Source of the DNA: Aquatica leii
Taxonomy: Eukaryota; Arthropoda; Insecta; Coleoptera; Lampyridae
Assembly: GCA_035610365.1 (NCBI GenBank)
Contig: CM069436.1
Location: 11,584,937 to 11,648,936 of the forward strand
Length of the DNA: 64,000 bases
Direction: 5' to 3'
Shown here piece by piece: positions 10,736 to 22,310 of this stretch. Every line of letters begins with the position of its first letter. The stretch's first letter is position 1. The position numbers and the translations under genes were made by a program. The notes beneath the pieces were generated by a model, which saw only the letters and a program-made list of their open reading frames with translations, was not told the origin of the DNA and made no database searches.

Positions 10736-13700
10736 AACGTTATGAAAATTATCCAATTTAATTGCAACGGTTTTTTTGCCCATATAAACGACATTCGCAT
10801 ACTTACCACTAAACATCAACCTGTAGCATTATGCATTCAAGAAACACATTTCAAAGAAAGACACAAACCATACCTCCAAGGATACAATATCCACAACAAA
10901 CCACGTATTACAGAACACGCTAGCGGTGGAGTATGCACTTTTATCAAGTCAGACATACATTTTGAATTAATTCCTCTTACTACTACATTACAAGCGACAG
11001 CAACAGTACTTTATTTAAAACAAAAATTAACAATTTGCAATATCTACATACCACCCAACTATCAGTTAAACACAGAAGAAATACATGAAATTATTGAACA
11101 ACTTCCTATACCGTATATATTATAATGGGCGATTTTAACGCACATAGTACACATTGGGGATCATCTTACTCAAACAGCAAAGGTAAAATTGTAGAAAAAC
11201 TTCTAGATAGATCGGCTATAACTTTACTAAACACTGGCTTACCAACCCATTTTTGCAGTAGAACAAACAAGTTTTCGACAATAGATTTATCACTAAGCCA
11301 TCCAAAACTAACCATTAAACTTCAATGGACAGTAGAAAATGATTTTTATTATAGCGACCATCGCCCGATAATAATATCTAGCACAAACACTAACACACAA
11401 ACACCAACAAATTCCCCAAAAAAATGGAGAGTGCTACAGGCTCAATGGGACATTTTTCAAATTGAAATCATAAACAATCACTATATCTTTAATCCTACAG
11501 ACGATATAAACGTAATGAACAATAGTATAACCAACATTATCATTCAAGCAGCTCAAAAAGCAATACCTCAAACTGGAAATAGACATCAGTCACATTATGT
11601 ACCATGGTGGTCACAAAACTGCAAAACAGCCGTTCAAAACAAAGCTATTGCTTTCAAACAATATATAAAGTATAAAACCATGAATACACTTATAGAATAC
11701 AAAAAGTACAGAGCAATTGCAAGAAGAACAATAAAACAAAGTAAACAACAAACGTGGACCGAATATATAAATTCTATTAACAATAAATCAAAAAATAAAC
11801 AAGTATGGCAAAAGGTCAAAAGCATGAAAGGTCACCAAACACCGTTTTACATAACCGGATTAAACATAAACAACAATATTATAACCACACAAATAGATTT
11901 AGCAAACACTCTTGGAAAAAACTTTGCCGTGGACTCCAATTCTTCCCAGTACGATCCAGAATGTTTACAGTATAAAGAAACTAAAGAAAAACAAGCATTG
12001 TTCATACCAAACAATAATACTAAAGAATATAATCAACCTATAACTATAGAAGAATTCGAATATAATTTACATTTTTGCAAAGATTCAGCTCCCGGTATAG
12101 TTAATGTTCATTATTTTATGACTAAACACCTTCCTGCTTCATTTAAAATTCAACTGTTACATTTTTTTACTCATATATGGATAAACAACGTTTTTCCAAG
12201 ACAATGGAGAAAAGCTATAATCATACCTATATTAAAACCAAACAAAACTAGAACAGACGTCAATAGTTACCGACCAATTTCACTCACTAGCACACTTTGT
12301 AAAGTTATAGAAAGAATAGTAAATAACCGTCTCACTTGGACCTTAGAAAAACAAAATAAAATTTCTCCATACCAATATGGTTTTAGAAAACATCGATCAA
12401 CTGTTGACGCTCTCACACAGTTAGGGAGTGATATACAAAACGCAATCGTTAACAGAGAACATCTTATTGCAGTTTTTTTTTGATATTAACAAAGCATACA
12501 ATAAAGCCTGGAAATACAAAATAATAAAACAACTACTAAAATGGAAACTCCAAGACCATATAATTTTTTTTATTCAAAATTTTTTTAGAATCCAGAACAT
12601 TTGTGGTTAGATTAAGTAGTACCTTTTCAGAAGAATACAAACAAGAAAATGGAATTCCTCAAGGCTCTATTTTAAGTACTGTTTTATTCTTAGTAGCAAT
12701 TAATGATTTGACCGACAAGCTCCATCCCAGCCTTAAAATAGCTATGTTTGCTGACGATATAGTAATCTACAACAACGATCAAAACATAAATCAAATTAAA
12801 AAAAAGTTACAACGATCAATATATGTGTTAGAAGGATGGTCTAAAAAAAATGGATTATCCTTTGCTGAAGAAAAAACAAAATGTATTAATTTTACCAGAA
12901 AACGAGTGTACGAAAACTCAAGTCTATTTATGAATAACTGCCCCCTTAAATTTGTAAAAGAACACAGATATCTTGGTCTACTATTTGATTCAAAAGCAAC
13001 GTGGGTTACCCATATAAGATATCTCCGCAAAAAATGCCAACAAACATTAGACTTAAGAAAAACTATCTGTCATAGTAGATGGGGTTCAACTGATAACACC
13101 ATAATACAAATCGTCAACACTCTCGTAAGATCAAAAATGGATTATGGCTGCTTTGTATATTAAACCGCACAATCCAATATATTAAAACTGTTAGATACAA
13201 CCTACAACAATGGTCTACGATACGCTACACATGCTTTTCGAACTAGTCCTACTATTAGCATGTATTCAGAAACTGGACAATTTCCATTAAAATACAGACG
13301 CACTCAGCTACTTTTAAACTATACAGCTTCAATATTAGCTAACAAACAACATCCGAACTACATTAATATAATGTCTCCAAGATTTCAAAATCTCTACGCT
13401 AGCAAACAACATATTTCACCACCTTTTAACATCAGTGCGTATAAAATCCTAAAAACTTTAAAAATTACATTTGACCACATTTTGCAAACTAACAACTTTA
13501 ATTTTGCACCCTGGCTTATCCCGTCTTTTAACATAAACCTAGAACTAGTAAGTTTAAATAAAAGTGAAACTTTTCCTGGTACAATTAAACATACATTAAA
13601 CGCTATCCTAAACAAATACACACATCTCCCTCATATATATATATATACAGACGGATCAAAGACCAAAGACGCAACCGGATGTGCTTTACTATATAATAAC

Positions 13701-14438
13701 ATACACCAAACTTATAAGATCAACAAACTAAGTTTAATTTTTTGTGCAGAATTGTTTGCTATAATCAAAGCATTAGATTATCTAAATGGTAAACCTTTTA
13801 AATCAGCAGTGTTGTTAGTGGACTCCTGAAGTGCTTTACTATCTCTCAATAAAATGTACAGCGATAATCCATACGTCAAAGAAATTCAAGACCGTCTCGT
13901 ACAGTTAAACAGCGAAAATAAAAATATTATATTTATATGGATACCTTCCCACGTTGGTATACAACAAAACGCAAAAGCAGATCAATTAGCTAAATCAGCA
14001 ACACACGACAAAAAACAGTATACAACACAATATACCAAAGATGCACTAAAAGCAAGATTCAAGAAAAAAGTTACTTTAGCATGAAAGCAACACTGGAGAA
14101 ACCTCACGAATAACCACCTTAGAACCATTAAAGACGAACCGATAAAATGGACACCTAGCGTTGAATTTAACCGCAAAGAAAAATCAGCCATCACTAGATT
14201 GAGAATAGGACACACGACGCTAACGCACGATTATCTAACTAAAAAAGTTAAACCAAACTGTACTGCATGTTACAACCACACGTTAACTGTAACTCATATA
14301 ATAACCGAATGTATTAGGTATAGCGATATTAGGCAAACTTATCAACTAAGCAAGATCACTTTAAAAGATATTTTGTGCAAGAACATTGATAAATTACTAT
14401 GTTACTTAAAAGAAACACACTTGTTAAGTTTATTATAG
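10721..14438 (+). pseudogene. ORF2 (endonuclease, RT, RNase H) of the I/Nimb-like LINE
   Basis: The endonuclease runs from IIQFNCNGFF through CIQETHFKE to MGDFNAHSTHWGS and SDHRPI, with a one-base frameshift at about 11122. The RT includes NSYRPISLTSTLCKVIERI, YQYGFRKHRST, NGIPQGSILS and the catalytic FADD at 12747-12758. An extra T in a T-run near 12475 and another near 12588 shift frame. The first RT acid region reads FDINKAYNKAW. RNase H shows TDGS (about 13648), CAEL and VDS, then WIPSHVG and KADQLAK. The C-terminus (LRIGHTTLTHDYL, then CTACYNHTLTVTHIITEC) is the zinc-binding tail seen in this group. In-frame stops lie at about 13161, 13827 (where Arg is expected) and 14082 (where Trp is expected). 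Confidence 0.9.
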
Positions 14439-14540
14439 TACCTATAGTTATAGTTTTTACATAAATAATCAAATTTAATTAGTTATAAAGCCAATGACCT
14501 TGCGATTATGGCTATTCCTTTTCGTTAAATAAAAAAAAAT

Positions 14541-15526
14541 TGCAATGAAATTATATTATTGGCCAATAAATTTCAAAAACAATTGAATTTTGTGAGTACG
14601 GGTTTCTGTTTTATCAACATATGTTATCAGATTTCATTAAAAACATACTTAAATAACTGCTTTTAACAAATTTATATAATTGTCATAAAAAAAAATTGTG
14701 TATCACACGTCCTGAAAGTATTTTGCGAGTATGCTAATACTCGCAAAATAGCAGTTTCTGAACTAATGATACAAATAACTATTTTAATTTAGTTTTTAAT
14801 TTTTTTTTATTAGTTGAGTAATTTATTTTTAATTTGAAATTATGTTAAAACAACATTGTCAAAAATAAAAACATATTTATTAAAAAATGTTATTACAATT
14901 CTTGCTATTTTTTATTTAATCTGATAAAGTCGACAGTTTGTAATTTAGTAAAGTTGCTTACACAAACTTAAACTAGGTCACAACTTAGAAAAATCAGTTT
15001 CAAATGTATCTGTTTTTTTGTCATTTTCTTGTGTTATACATATGAATGTTAAATTGTTATTGTACGAATCCGTTTCGACATTTTTCTCAACTTTACACAT
15101 TCCAAACATGTTTGTAAAATTTCTTAAACAAAACTAAATACTAACTTAGTTACGGTTAACCTTTAGTTTATATTACCTTGTACAGTTAGGACTTACGAAG
15201 TGTTTCTCACTCATTTACCGACATTCAAGAAGTTTATAGTTTAAGAGTTTTTGGTTTGCTTGTGAAGGTAATTTAAAGCTGTAACTTGAAAGCTTTATAA
15301 CAAACGAGTAACTGTAATTTGTCAACTTCTAATTGAGTTTCGATAACTAGTTAACAAAAAACAACGTTGTCATTACATCTGTCTTATAGAATATACTTAT
15401 ATTGTACAATTTAAGCATAAAGTTTTTCTAATGCAGGTTGAGCAACCAAACTTCTTAACGCGTATATAGCAACTTTGGTGACTTTTTTTTAAAATACTGC
15501 AAGAAGTATTTACTGTCGCATTGAAA
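14541..15526. other. AT-rich non-coding stretch
   Basis: No gene or recognisable element apart from the perfect hairpin at 14719-14750, listed separately. Confidence 0.6.
14719..14750. repeat. Perfect 14-bp inverted repeat with 4-base loop
   Basis: TATTTTGCGAGTAT and ATACTCGCAAAATA are exact reverse complements separated by GCTA. The arms contain a GC-rich core (GCGAGT) that is unusual in this AT-rich spacer. Role unknown; it could be a cruciform site or a terminal remnant of a lost element. Confidence 0.85.
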
Positions 15527-15585
15527 ACTATAATAATTGTTATTATTTAAATTATAAGTCCACCAATAATAAATACTAATTTTCA

Positions 15586-15657
15586 AATATATTTTTTACA
15601 TATGTTTCAAGCTTATAAATATAAAGCTCATCTTCAGAAAACTACAAAAAATATATT
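15586..15657 (-). ncRNA. Hammerhead ribozyme-like motif at the PLE left end
   Basis: On the minus strand the core reads CTGAAGA (complement of 15631-15637), a stem II built on AGCTT/AAGCT, then GAAAC (complement of 15604-15608), four bases ATAT, and GTA (complement of 15597-15599). This matches the type I hammerhead consensus CUGANGA, stem II, GAAA and a minimal two-pair stem III before a GUA cleavage triplet. It mirrors the copy at 18917-18988. Confidence 0.6.
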
Positions 15658-15842
15658 AACAAGTCATAAAAAGTTAAGATTATAAAAAATTTTAAACTTA
15701 CATTTTTTGAAAAATGCCAAATTTGAGAATTTGTAACTAGATATTTAAAAAACAAAAAATGTAAATTTTACAAAATGTTAAATGTAAATTAAAAGAAGAT
15801 GGTGCAATTTAGAAACAAATCTAAGAAAAATTAAGTTTAAAA

Positions 15843-16740
15843 TCATAGTTGAAATTGGTTTGATCGTTCAACAAAAAATTTTTTATCTGATATTTTAATA
15901 TAAATCAACTCTAGCAATTTAAGAATTTGTTTGTTATTTAAGTTGTTAAAAGGATGAAATAATTTGTAAGAAAAAAGAGAATGACGATTATCTAAAACAT
16001 GTTGTGCAAATGTAGATTTCACTGAATTTTGATTATTAATATATTTTGAAGAATTTTTTAAATATCTAAGATGTTCATTAAGTCGAGTTTGGAAAGATCT
16101 TTGGGTCATACCAATATAAAATGTTTGACAAGAACAAACTAATTTGTAAACTCCACTTTTCTTTAAATTATTATTATTATTTAGAAAATTACAAGAAAAA
16201 AGATTCCGAAGAGATATATCATTAGAAAAAGAAATTTTGAAATCGTTACCTTTACTTAATTTCTTAAAAAAATTAAGAAAATCTGGTATAAAAGGAACCG
16301 AAAAAAATTTGTTATTAGAATTTGTTGAAATTGGTATTAATTTAGTGTAAGATTTAATATAATGTTTATATAAGTGTTTGTGATAAACATTAAAATTAAT
16401 ATCTAAAGGAAAATTATTGGTATAAGCTAAATAAAAAATAATACCTAATTCAATTTTATAATTTTAAATTGATAGAGGAATAGTGAGAAGTCTGTTAAAA
16501 AAATAATGAAATGATTATTAAATGGTTAGTAGTTGTAGGTTTTCTATAAATTTCAAATTCGAAAGTGTTATTATTATTTAAAGAAATTAATAAATCAAGA
16601 AAAGGCAACTTATTATTTTTTGAAAATTCAACGGTAAATTTTATTCTATTATGAATATTATTTAAAAAATCTAAAAAGTTATGAACATCATCATTAGAAC
16701 CATTAAAAATACAAAAAATGTCATCAACATAATATAATAT
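15843..16740 (-). pseudogene. PLE inverted arm: RT C-terminus and GIY-YIG nuclease, 5'-truncated
   Basis: Read on the minus strand, the frame begins near the YVDD catalytic box at the junction with the plus copy, passes through the RT thumb (LPFLDLLISL, EIYRKPTTTN), is disrupted around 16430-16530 by small changes, and ends with the nuclease C-terminus (FYIGMTQRSFQTRLNEH, then FVERSNQFQL) and TGA at 15843-15845. It keeps CAA (LNNKQIL) where the plus copy has a stop, and the shorter T-run where the plus copy is frameshifted. Confidence 0.85.
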
Positions 16741-16744
16741 AAAA

Positions 16745-18731
16745 CCAGCTTTTGAATTTCATAAAAATACTTTAAATCTAACTGATGTCAATTTTACACA
16801 AAATGAAATAGAACTTTTGAACAAAGGTCTTAAATTTTCACCTTCACTACCATTAAATGATACTTCTTTTAATAATTTTAAAGCTTCTATTGAGTTTATT
16901 TTACAATCATTACCTAATTTAGATTATTCAAATCTTGATATTTCTAATATTCCAAACAATTTAAATTCATTTAAACAAAATTACATTAACTTCAATCAGA
17001 TAAGTTTAATTAAATCTATTAAACAAAAAATTATTGATAATAAAATAATAATTACTAAAGCAGATAAAGGTAATTGTACAGTTATTCTTAATAGATTAGA
17101 ATACATTAATAAAAGTTTAAACTTTTTAGATTGTACTGATTTTGAAAAATTAAAAAGATCTCCATTAACTAAATTTGTTACTAGTACTATTCATATTTTG
17201 CATTCAACTGAAAACACATTTAATTTTTTTAATGTTCATTTGTCTAGTTTGAAAGTATCTAATCTTTCTATCCCTTTACTTTATTGTTTACCAAAAATTC
17301 ATAAACCAAATTTTCCTATTAGACCAGTTGTAAATTTTATTAATTCACCTACCTATAAAATTAGCAAATTTTTAACTAAAATATTTAATTTTGAAATGAA
17401 TTTTATTTTTACTTACTCAATAAAAAATACAAAAGAAATAATAGATTCTTTAAATAATTTAATTTTTTCTTCTGATACAATCTTAAATCTTAATATTGTT
17501 TCTTTTGATGTTAAAAACCTTTTTCCTTCAGTTCCTCCTACAGATGTATTACTTATAATCTCTAATCTTCTTTTACTTTCTGTTTTTCCTGATTTTGTAG
17601 CAAATGATTTATTAAAAATTACTAAATTTTGTTTAAATAACGTTTTCTTCCAATTTGATAATCAATTTTTTATACAAAATCTAGGTCTTCCAATGGGTTC
17701 TCCTTTATCACCTATTTTTGCTGAAATTTTCTTAAACAATTTAGAAAATAATTATATTTCTAAACACCAAATTTTCATACAAAAAATAATATTTTGGAAG
17801 AGATATGTTGATGACATTTTTTGTATTTTTAATGGTTCTAATGATGGTGTTTATAACTTTTTAGATTTTTTTAAATAATATTCATAATAGAATAAAATTT
17901 ACCGTTGAATTTTCAAAAAATAATAAGTTGCCTTTTCTTGATTTATTAATTTCTTTAAATAACAATAACACTTTCGAATTTGAAATTTATAGAAAACCTA
18001 CAACTACTAACCATTTAATACCGTTTGACTCAAATCACCATATTTCTCATAAACTAGCTTCATTTCATTATTTTTTTAACAGACTTCTCACTATTCCTTT
18101 ATCAATTAAAAATTATAAAATTGAATTAGATATTATTTTTTATTTAGCTTATACCAATAATTTTCCTTTAGATATTATTTTTAATGTTTATCACAAACAC
18201 TTATATAAACATTATATTAAATCTTACACTAAATTAATACCAATTTCAACAAATTCTAATAACAAATTTTTTTCGGTTTCTTTTATACCATATTTTCTTA
18301 ATTTTTTTAAGAAATTAAGTAAAGGTAACGATTTCAAAATTTCTTTTTCTAATGATATATCTCTTCGGAATCTTTTTTCTTGTAATTTTTTAAATAATAA
18401 TAATAATTTAAATAAAAGTGGAGTTTACAAATTAGTTTGTTCTTGTCAAAAATTTTATATTGGTATGACCCAAAGATCTTTCCAAACTCGATTTAATGAA
18501 CATCTTAGATATTTAAAAAATTCTTCAAAATATATTAATAATCAAAATTCAGTGAAATCTACATTTGCGCAACATGTTTTAGATAATCGTCATTCTCTTT
18601 TTTCTTACAAATTATTTCATCCTTTTAACAAATTAAATAACAAATAAATTCTTGAATTGCTAGAGTTGATTTATATTAAAATATCAGATAAAAAAATTTT
18701 TGTTGAACGATCAAACCAATTTCAACTATGA
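16745..18731 (+). pseudogene. Penelope-like reverse transcriptase with GIY-YIG endonuclease
   Basis: The protein copies element RNA and nicks DNA for insertion. The open frame enters at the junction without an ATG (KNTLNLTDVNFTQNEIELL), so perhaps 100 or more N-terminal residues are missing. RT landmarks are ITKADKGNCTVI, LPKIHKPNFPIRPVV, SFDVKNLFPSVP, GLPMGSPLSPIFAEI and RYVDDIFCIF (YVDD at 17804-17815). One extra T near 17868 shifts frame; reading resumes at about 17900. The nuclease has GVYKLVCSC then FYIGMTQRSFQTRFNEH and AQHVLDNRHS, the GIY-YIG pattern with the Arg and His-containing helix. A TAA at 18645-18647 replaces Gln; without it the frame would run to TGA at 18729-18731. Only two lesions in about 660 codons, so this is a young copy. 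Confidence 0.92.
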
Positions 18732-18916
18732 TTTTAAACTTAATTTTTCTTAGATTTGTTTCTAAATTGCACCATCTTTCTTTAATTTACATTTAACATT
18801 TTGTAAAACTTACATTTTTTGTTTTTTAAATATCTAGTTACAAATTCTCAAATTTGACATTTTTCAAAAAATGTAAGTTTAAAATTTTTTGTAATCCTAA
18901 CTTTTTATGACTTGTT

Positions 18917-18988
18917 AATATATTTTTTGTAGTTTTCTGAAGATGAGCTTTATATTTATAAGCTTGAAACATATGTAAAAAATATATT
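18917..18988 (+). ncRNA. Hammerhead ribozyme-like motif in the PLE 3' terminal region
   Basis: CTGAAGA (18937-18943) is followed by stem II (AGCTT/AAGCT, with one bulged base), GAAAC (18966-18970), ATAT and GTA (18975-18977). Stem I can form from TTTT (18933-18936) with AAAA (18978-18981), then a 9-base internal loop, then AATATAT (18917-18923) with ATATATT (18982-18988). Self-cleavage would occur after 18977. Hammerheads are known in terminal repeats of PLEs. No mutation of the conserved core is visible, although N7 is A and the A/U-only stem I would be weak. Confidence 0.65.
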
Positions 18989-19047
18989 TGAAAATTAGTA
19001 TTTTTTATTGGTGGACTTATAATTTAAATAATAATAATTATTAACCA

Positions 19048-19429
19048 ATAACAATGTATCCCCTTAACAATTTATAATAATTGTATTCAATCCTGATCAG
19101 AAACCACAACCGTACAATAGAAATATCTATTTAATAAACTTTGGTTATTTCCATGAGTTATATTGATTTTTTTCTTAAAATTTGACACTATAATAAACTC
19201 ATCATTAACTTTTTCATTATCAGTATCATTTTCGTACGCTAGAAAATCGGATTGAAACCGAACAATTAACCTTAACCATAAATACTTAAGCTGTATCTAA
19301 CTTATGTACGTAAAGTCATATGAAAAAAATGAGGCAATGTAATTCCCCAATGCTTACTTACACCATTTGAGTACATTGGGATTATTTATTTTAGAAACCA
19401 AATTCAAATTATTGTTATGTAATAACATT
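19048..19429. other. Short AT-rich spacer
   Basis: I see nothing recognisable between the PLE and the 280-bp repeat. Confidence 0.5.
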
Positions 19430-19930
19430 AAACACCTTACAGTAAAACAAAAACATTTTAGTAATCAAACTTTACTTGTAAACATGAGTAAAGTCTCATG
19501 AAAAAGTTATCTTGCAGTATAAAATTACTATGTATAAATAACAGTATTCCATAAAGATGGAAACGTTAATAGCTGATTTTATACCCACGTAATTTAAGTT
19601 TTGAATAAACTTTTGACTTAAACCACAACGTATAACATTATAAGATTACAATGTCAATGCAAATGTAAAAATGCCATTAGAGTAAACCACTGGACGGCCG
19701 TTTCTCTCTGTATTTTCACAAATGCAATGACAATGACATCTATAACTTTATATTAAAAAACAATGTTAGTAGCATGAGTAAAATCATTTCATAGTATAAA
19801 TTTGTTATAAATGTTAGTATCTAAATAGCTGTAGACATAGAAACGTTAAAAACTGATTTTATCCTCGCGTAACTCAAATGAAACCACAAAATATAACATT
19901 TTAAGGTAACATTTTGATGCAAATATGAAA
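19430..19930 (-). mobile_element. 280-bp repeat family, partial tandem dimer (retrozyme-like relic)
   Basis: The block starting CATGAGTAAA at 19483 recurs at 19773, and AAACGTTAAT at 19561 recurs as AAACGTTAAA at 19841 (280 bases), with CTGATTTTATMCYCGYGTAA in both. On the minus strand it carries a decayed hammerhead between the repeated parts. The same family in the opposite orientation lies at 52440-52815, sharing TACGCGAG, GTAAAATCA and AACGTTT. Partial dimers centred on one ribozyme are what would be expected of retrotransposed multimer RNA, as in retrozymes; that mechanism is inferred. Confidence 0.65.
19688..19726 (-). ncRNA. Decayed hammerhead ribozyme of the 280-bp repeat
   Basis: On the minus strand GAGAAACGGCCGTCCAGTGG keeps GAAAC, a four-base loop GGCC and the GUC cleavage triplet. 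The upstream core has decayed to TTTGTGA where CUGAUGA is expected, and stem II is no longer clear, so it should be inactive. Alignment with 52612-52655 supports common ancestry. Confidence 0.5.
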
Positions 19931-20289
19931 CTGTTTTTTAACTTAGGCTTAGAAATAAAATTTGAGACATTGTTAGAGCTACATAAAATAATACTTTAGG
20001 AAAAAATTATTAAATTTGAAATGTTACTAAAAAATTTAGTTTTCTTAGAAAAAACGTAACACGATTAAAAAATTTTTCGAATTATTCTGATTTTTTATTT
20101 TATAGAAACTCGGAGTTACAATACGCACAGAAGAAAACGATTGTAAGTATAGTATAACACAGAGGATTTTAATAACAAATAGCGTTTTTTTTATACAAAA
20201 CAGTTTTAGATAAAAACTTTGAACTACTAGCTGCATACCTGATTTTTCTCATTATAGTAAAACGTCTAATCAGCGACTAATTTAACAAA

Positions 20290-22310
20290 ATTTAATATAC
20301 AAGGATTTCTTCCAAACTTTTGGAAACAAGTTTGTCGTATGAGACAATTGAAACGCCAAACATACACACTGGAGATCAAGAACTGTCACTACAAAAAGGA
20401 AAAATCTCCTCCGTACTATGACTAAATACTATTACGACTTCCTCACTAATGGACTTCCCCCCCCCCCCACTGACCGGCAGATTCCAGAAAACTCTCCGAC
20501 TTACTTGACTACTATATAGTAAACGGAACCGCTAGAAAGAAGTGCGTTGTAAAATTTAACTTTAATCTCTTAACTGACTGTAGTCCGGTCGTTGACAGTA
20601 TCAGCACAACTTTTGTTAATAAATCGCTTCCCCTAAAGTTATCCTCCAAAATTCTGACTGAAACAATTTTCAGAACTACATAAAAAGAAAGATAAATCTC
20701 AAGTTACGAATGAAATCGCCTGATAACTAGATTGGTGCAAAAAGAAACCTAGCACTCTACACCTCAAAGCGACCTTACTGCTACTAATACTATCAACATA
20801 CTGCTGGGTATCAGTTCTTTAATAGTTTAGAAACGCAGAGTTAGAACAATATGGCATAGATCAAGAATCGTTGCAGATCAAAATAATTACAACAGACTAT
20901 CCAAAAAATTAAAAAGAGCACTCAAAGTAGCTTAAAATACTAACTTTTAACATTATTTTGCCAGCTTATTACTAGATGATCACACGCTGTGAAAGGCAAC
21001 AAAAACAATAAAAAAAAACAGCTGTTTGTACCCCCAATTCTTAAACTTCATGGCGAATGAGGACGCATTGACAAAGACAAGACTGATACTTTTGCAACAC
21101 ATTCAGTCAAAATATTCAAATTCAAAGCAAGTGGCAATGACTGGAAAGTAGAAAACTCAACCAACATTCCAATTTAAACGTACACAAGCCCCAAACTATG
21201 ATTTAATAACCAGACTATTATCAAACAATTACCTTGCAAAACCATAGCCCTTGACGCTACTGCTTAACCATCAGTTTGGATTCCAGAGAGCCACTCTACT
21301 ACACAAAAGATTCATAGGAAAGTCAACGCAATTACCAAAAGTATTGAAGACAATAAATTTTGCAATCAGTTTTCTTTGACATTGCACAGGCATTCAATAA
21401 AGTGTGGAACACAGGCTTTCTCTACAAAATAAAAAAACACATTTAACAATGTGTATCTCTTTTTAAAATCCTTACAGAAATTTCACAGTAAGACATAATA
21501 ACAGTCATTCTAACTATTATATTTTTAAAACCGGTGTTCCCTAGAGAAATGTTTCAGAACCTCTACTATTTCTAATTTACACTGCCGACATATCCCAAAC
21601 AAATGACACCACGATTGCTTCGTTTGTCAATGACGCAGCTGTATTATCTGTAAATAAAAATTAAGTACTGACCTCTGAAACTCAATAAACTCATTTGGAC
21701 TTCCTCGCCGAATTGTAAAATAAAAAGCAATCAAACAAATCCGGTTCAAATCACATGAACCACTAGACACGACGACTATTATACCTACTACAACAAAAGC
21801 GAAATTCCTTGGACTCATCTTATACCAAAAACTTATCTGGAAAAAGCACATACAAACAAAACGCAGACAGATTGACATTAAACATTTTGACATCGAATTT
21901 GGTTTGTTGGGCAAACATCCAAGCTCCATCTAAACAAATTGCTGTTATGCAAAGTTACAATCAAACTAATATGGGCATACGGGCTCCAGCTGTAGAGATG
22001 TGCCAAGTCAACAAACCTAAAAATTATACAAATGTTCTAATCTAAAGTGCTGACAACAATAGTGGATGGTCCATGATATATCACCAACGACGCGCTCCAT
22101 AACGACCTAAAGATCCCCGTTATAGCAAAAAAAAATACAGCAAACTGCCATCAAATACAAAGATCAAGTAACGAACCTTCCCTCATGACCAAGCGTAACG
22201 AAAACACAATCTACAAGACAAAACATCAGTGGACATTACATTTAACACATTTATTCAATACTCTGCATGGAAGTAGATTGTAAATTCCCATTGGTAATGT
22301 ATTTTAGTTA
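20290..22310 (+). pseudogene. Jockey-clade LINE ORF2, heavily decayed
   Basis: Fragments in changing frames give DSRKLSDLLDYYIVNGTARK and SPVVDSISTTFVNKS (end of the endonuclease), RLSKKLKRALK and TKTIKKNS (linker), HQFGFQ, FFDIAQAFNKVWNTGFLYKI, GVPxxNVSEPLLFLIYTADI and ASFVNDAAVLS, where the catalytic A-D-D has become N-D-A context, and finally IVDGPWYITNDALHNDLKIP, the conserved Jockey C-terminus. Dozens of stops and shifts show it is older than the other Jockey copy and it is far more AT-rich. A run of 13 C at 20456-20468 is conspicuous. The 3' end fades near 22310 with no clear A tail. Confidence 0.85.

Larger units (their letters stand above)
9660..14540 (+). mobile_element. I/Nimb-like LINE with RNase H domain, almost full length
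   Basis: A gag-like ORF1 is followed by a large ORF2 with apurinic-type endonuclease, reverse transcriptase and RNase H domains, then a C-terminal zinc-binding stretch. This order, plus the short 3' tail containing GCCAATGACCTTGCG and ending AAATAAAAAAAAA, fits the I/Nimb group of insect LINEs. The body is much more AT-rich than the Jockey copy at 4.2-6.9 kb. Damage is light: two frameshifts in ORF1, and three frameshifts and three stops in ORF2, so it is one of the youngest elements here. The exact 5' end is not defined. Confidence 0.87.
15527..19047. mobile_element. Penelope-like element: long plus copy with inverted partial copy
   Basis: The right part (from about 16745) is a plus-strand PLE with RT and GIY-YIG nuclease. 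The left part (15527-16740) is an inverted 5'-truncated copy of its 3' half. The outer 1.2 kb at each end are inverted repeats, with matching termini around ATTATAAGTCCACCAATAA. Head-to-head truncated copies are a known habit of PLEs. The two arms are very similar, and lesions differ between them (an extra T near 17868 and a TAA at 18645 occur only in the plus copy), so they decayed independently after duplication. Confidence 0.9.

Noticed and set aside
13638-13650. TATATATATATATA tract as a promoter
   Set aside because: It lies inside the RNase H reading frame (encoding alternating Ile and Tyr) of a LINE.
20456-20468. Run of 13 C
   Set aside because: Odd in AT-rich DNA, but it lies in a decayed Jockey ORF and is most simply replication slippage or an assembly artefact.
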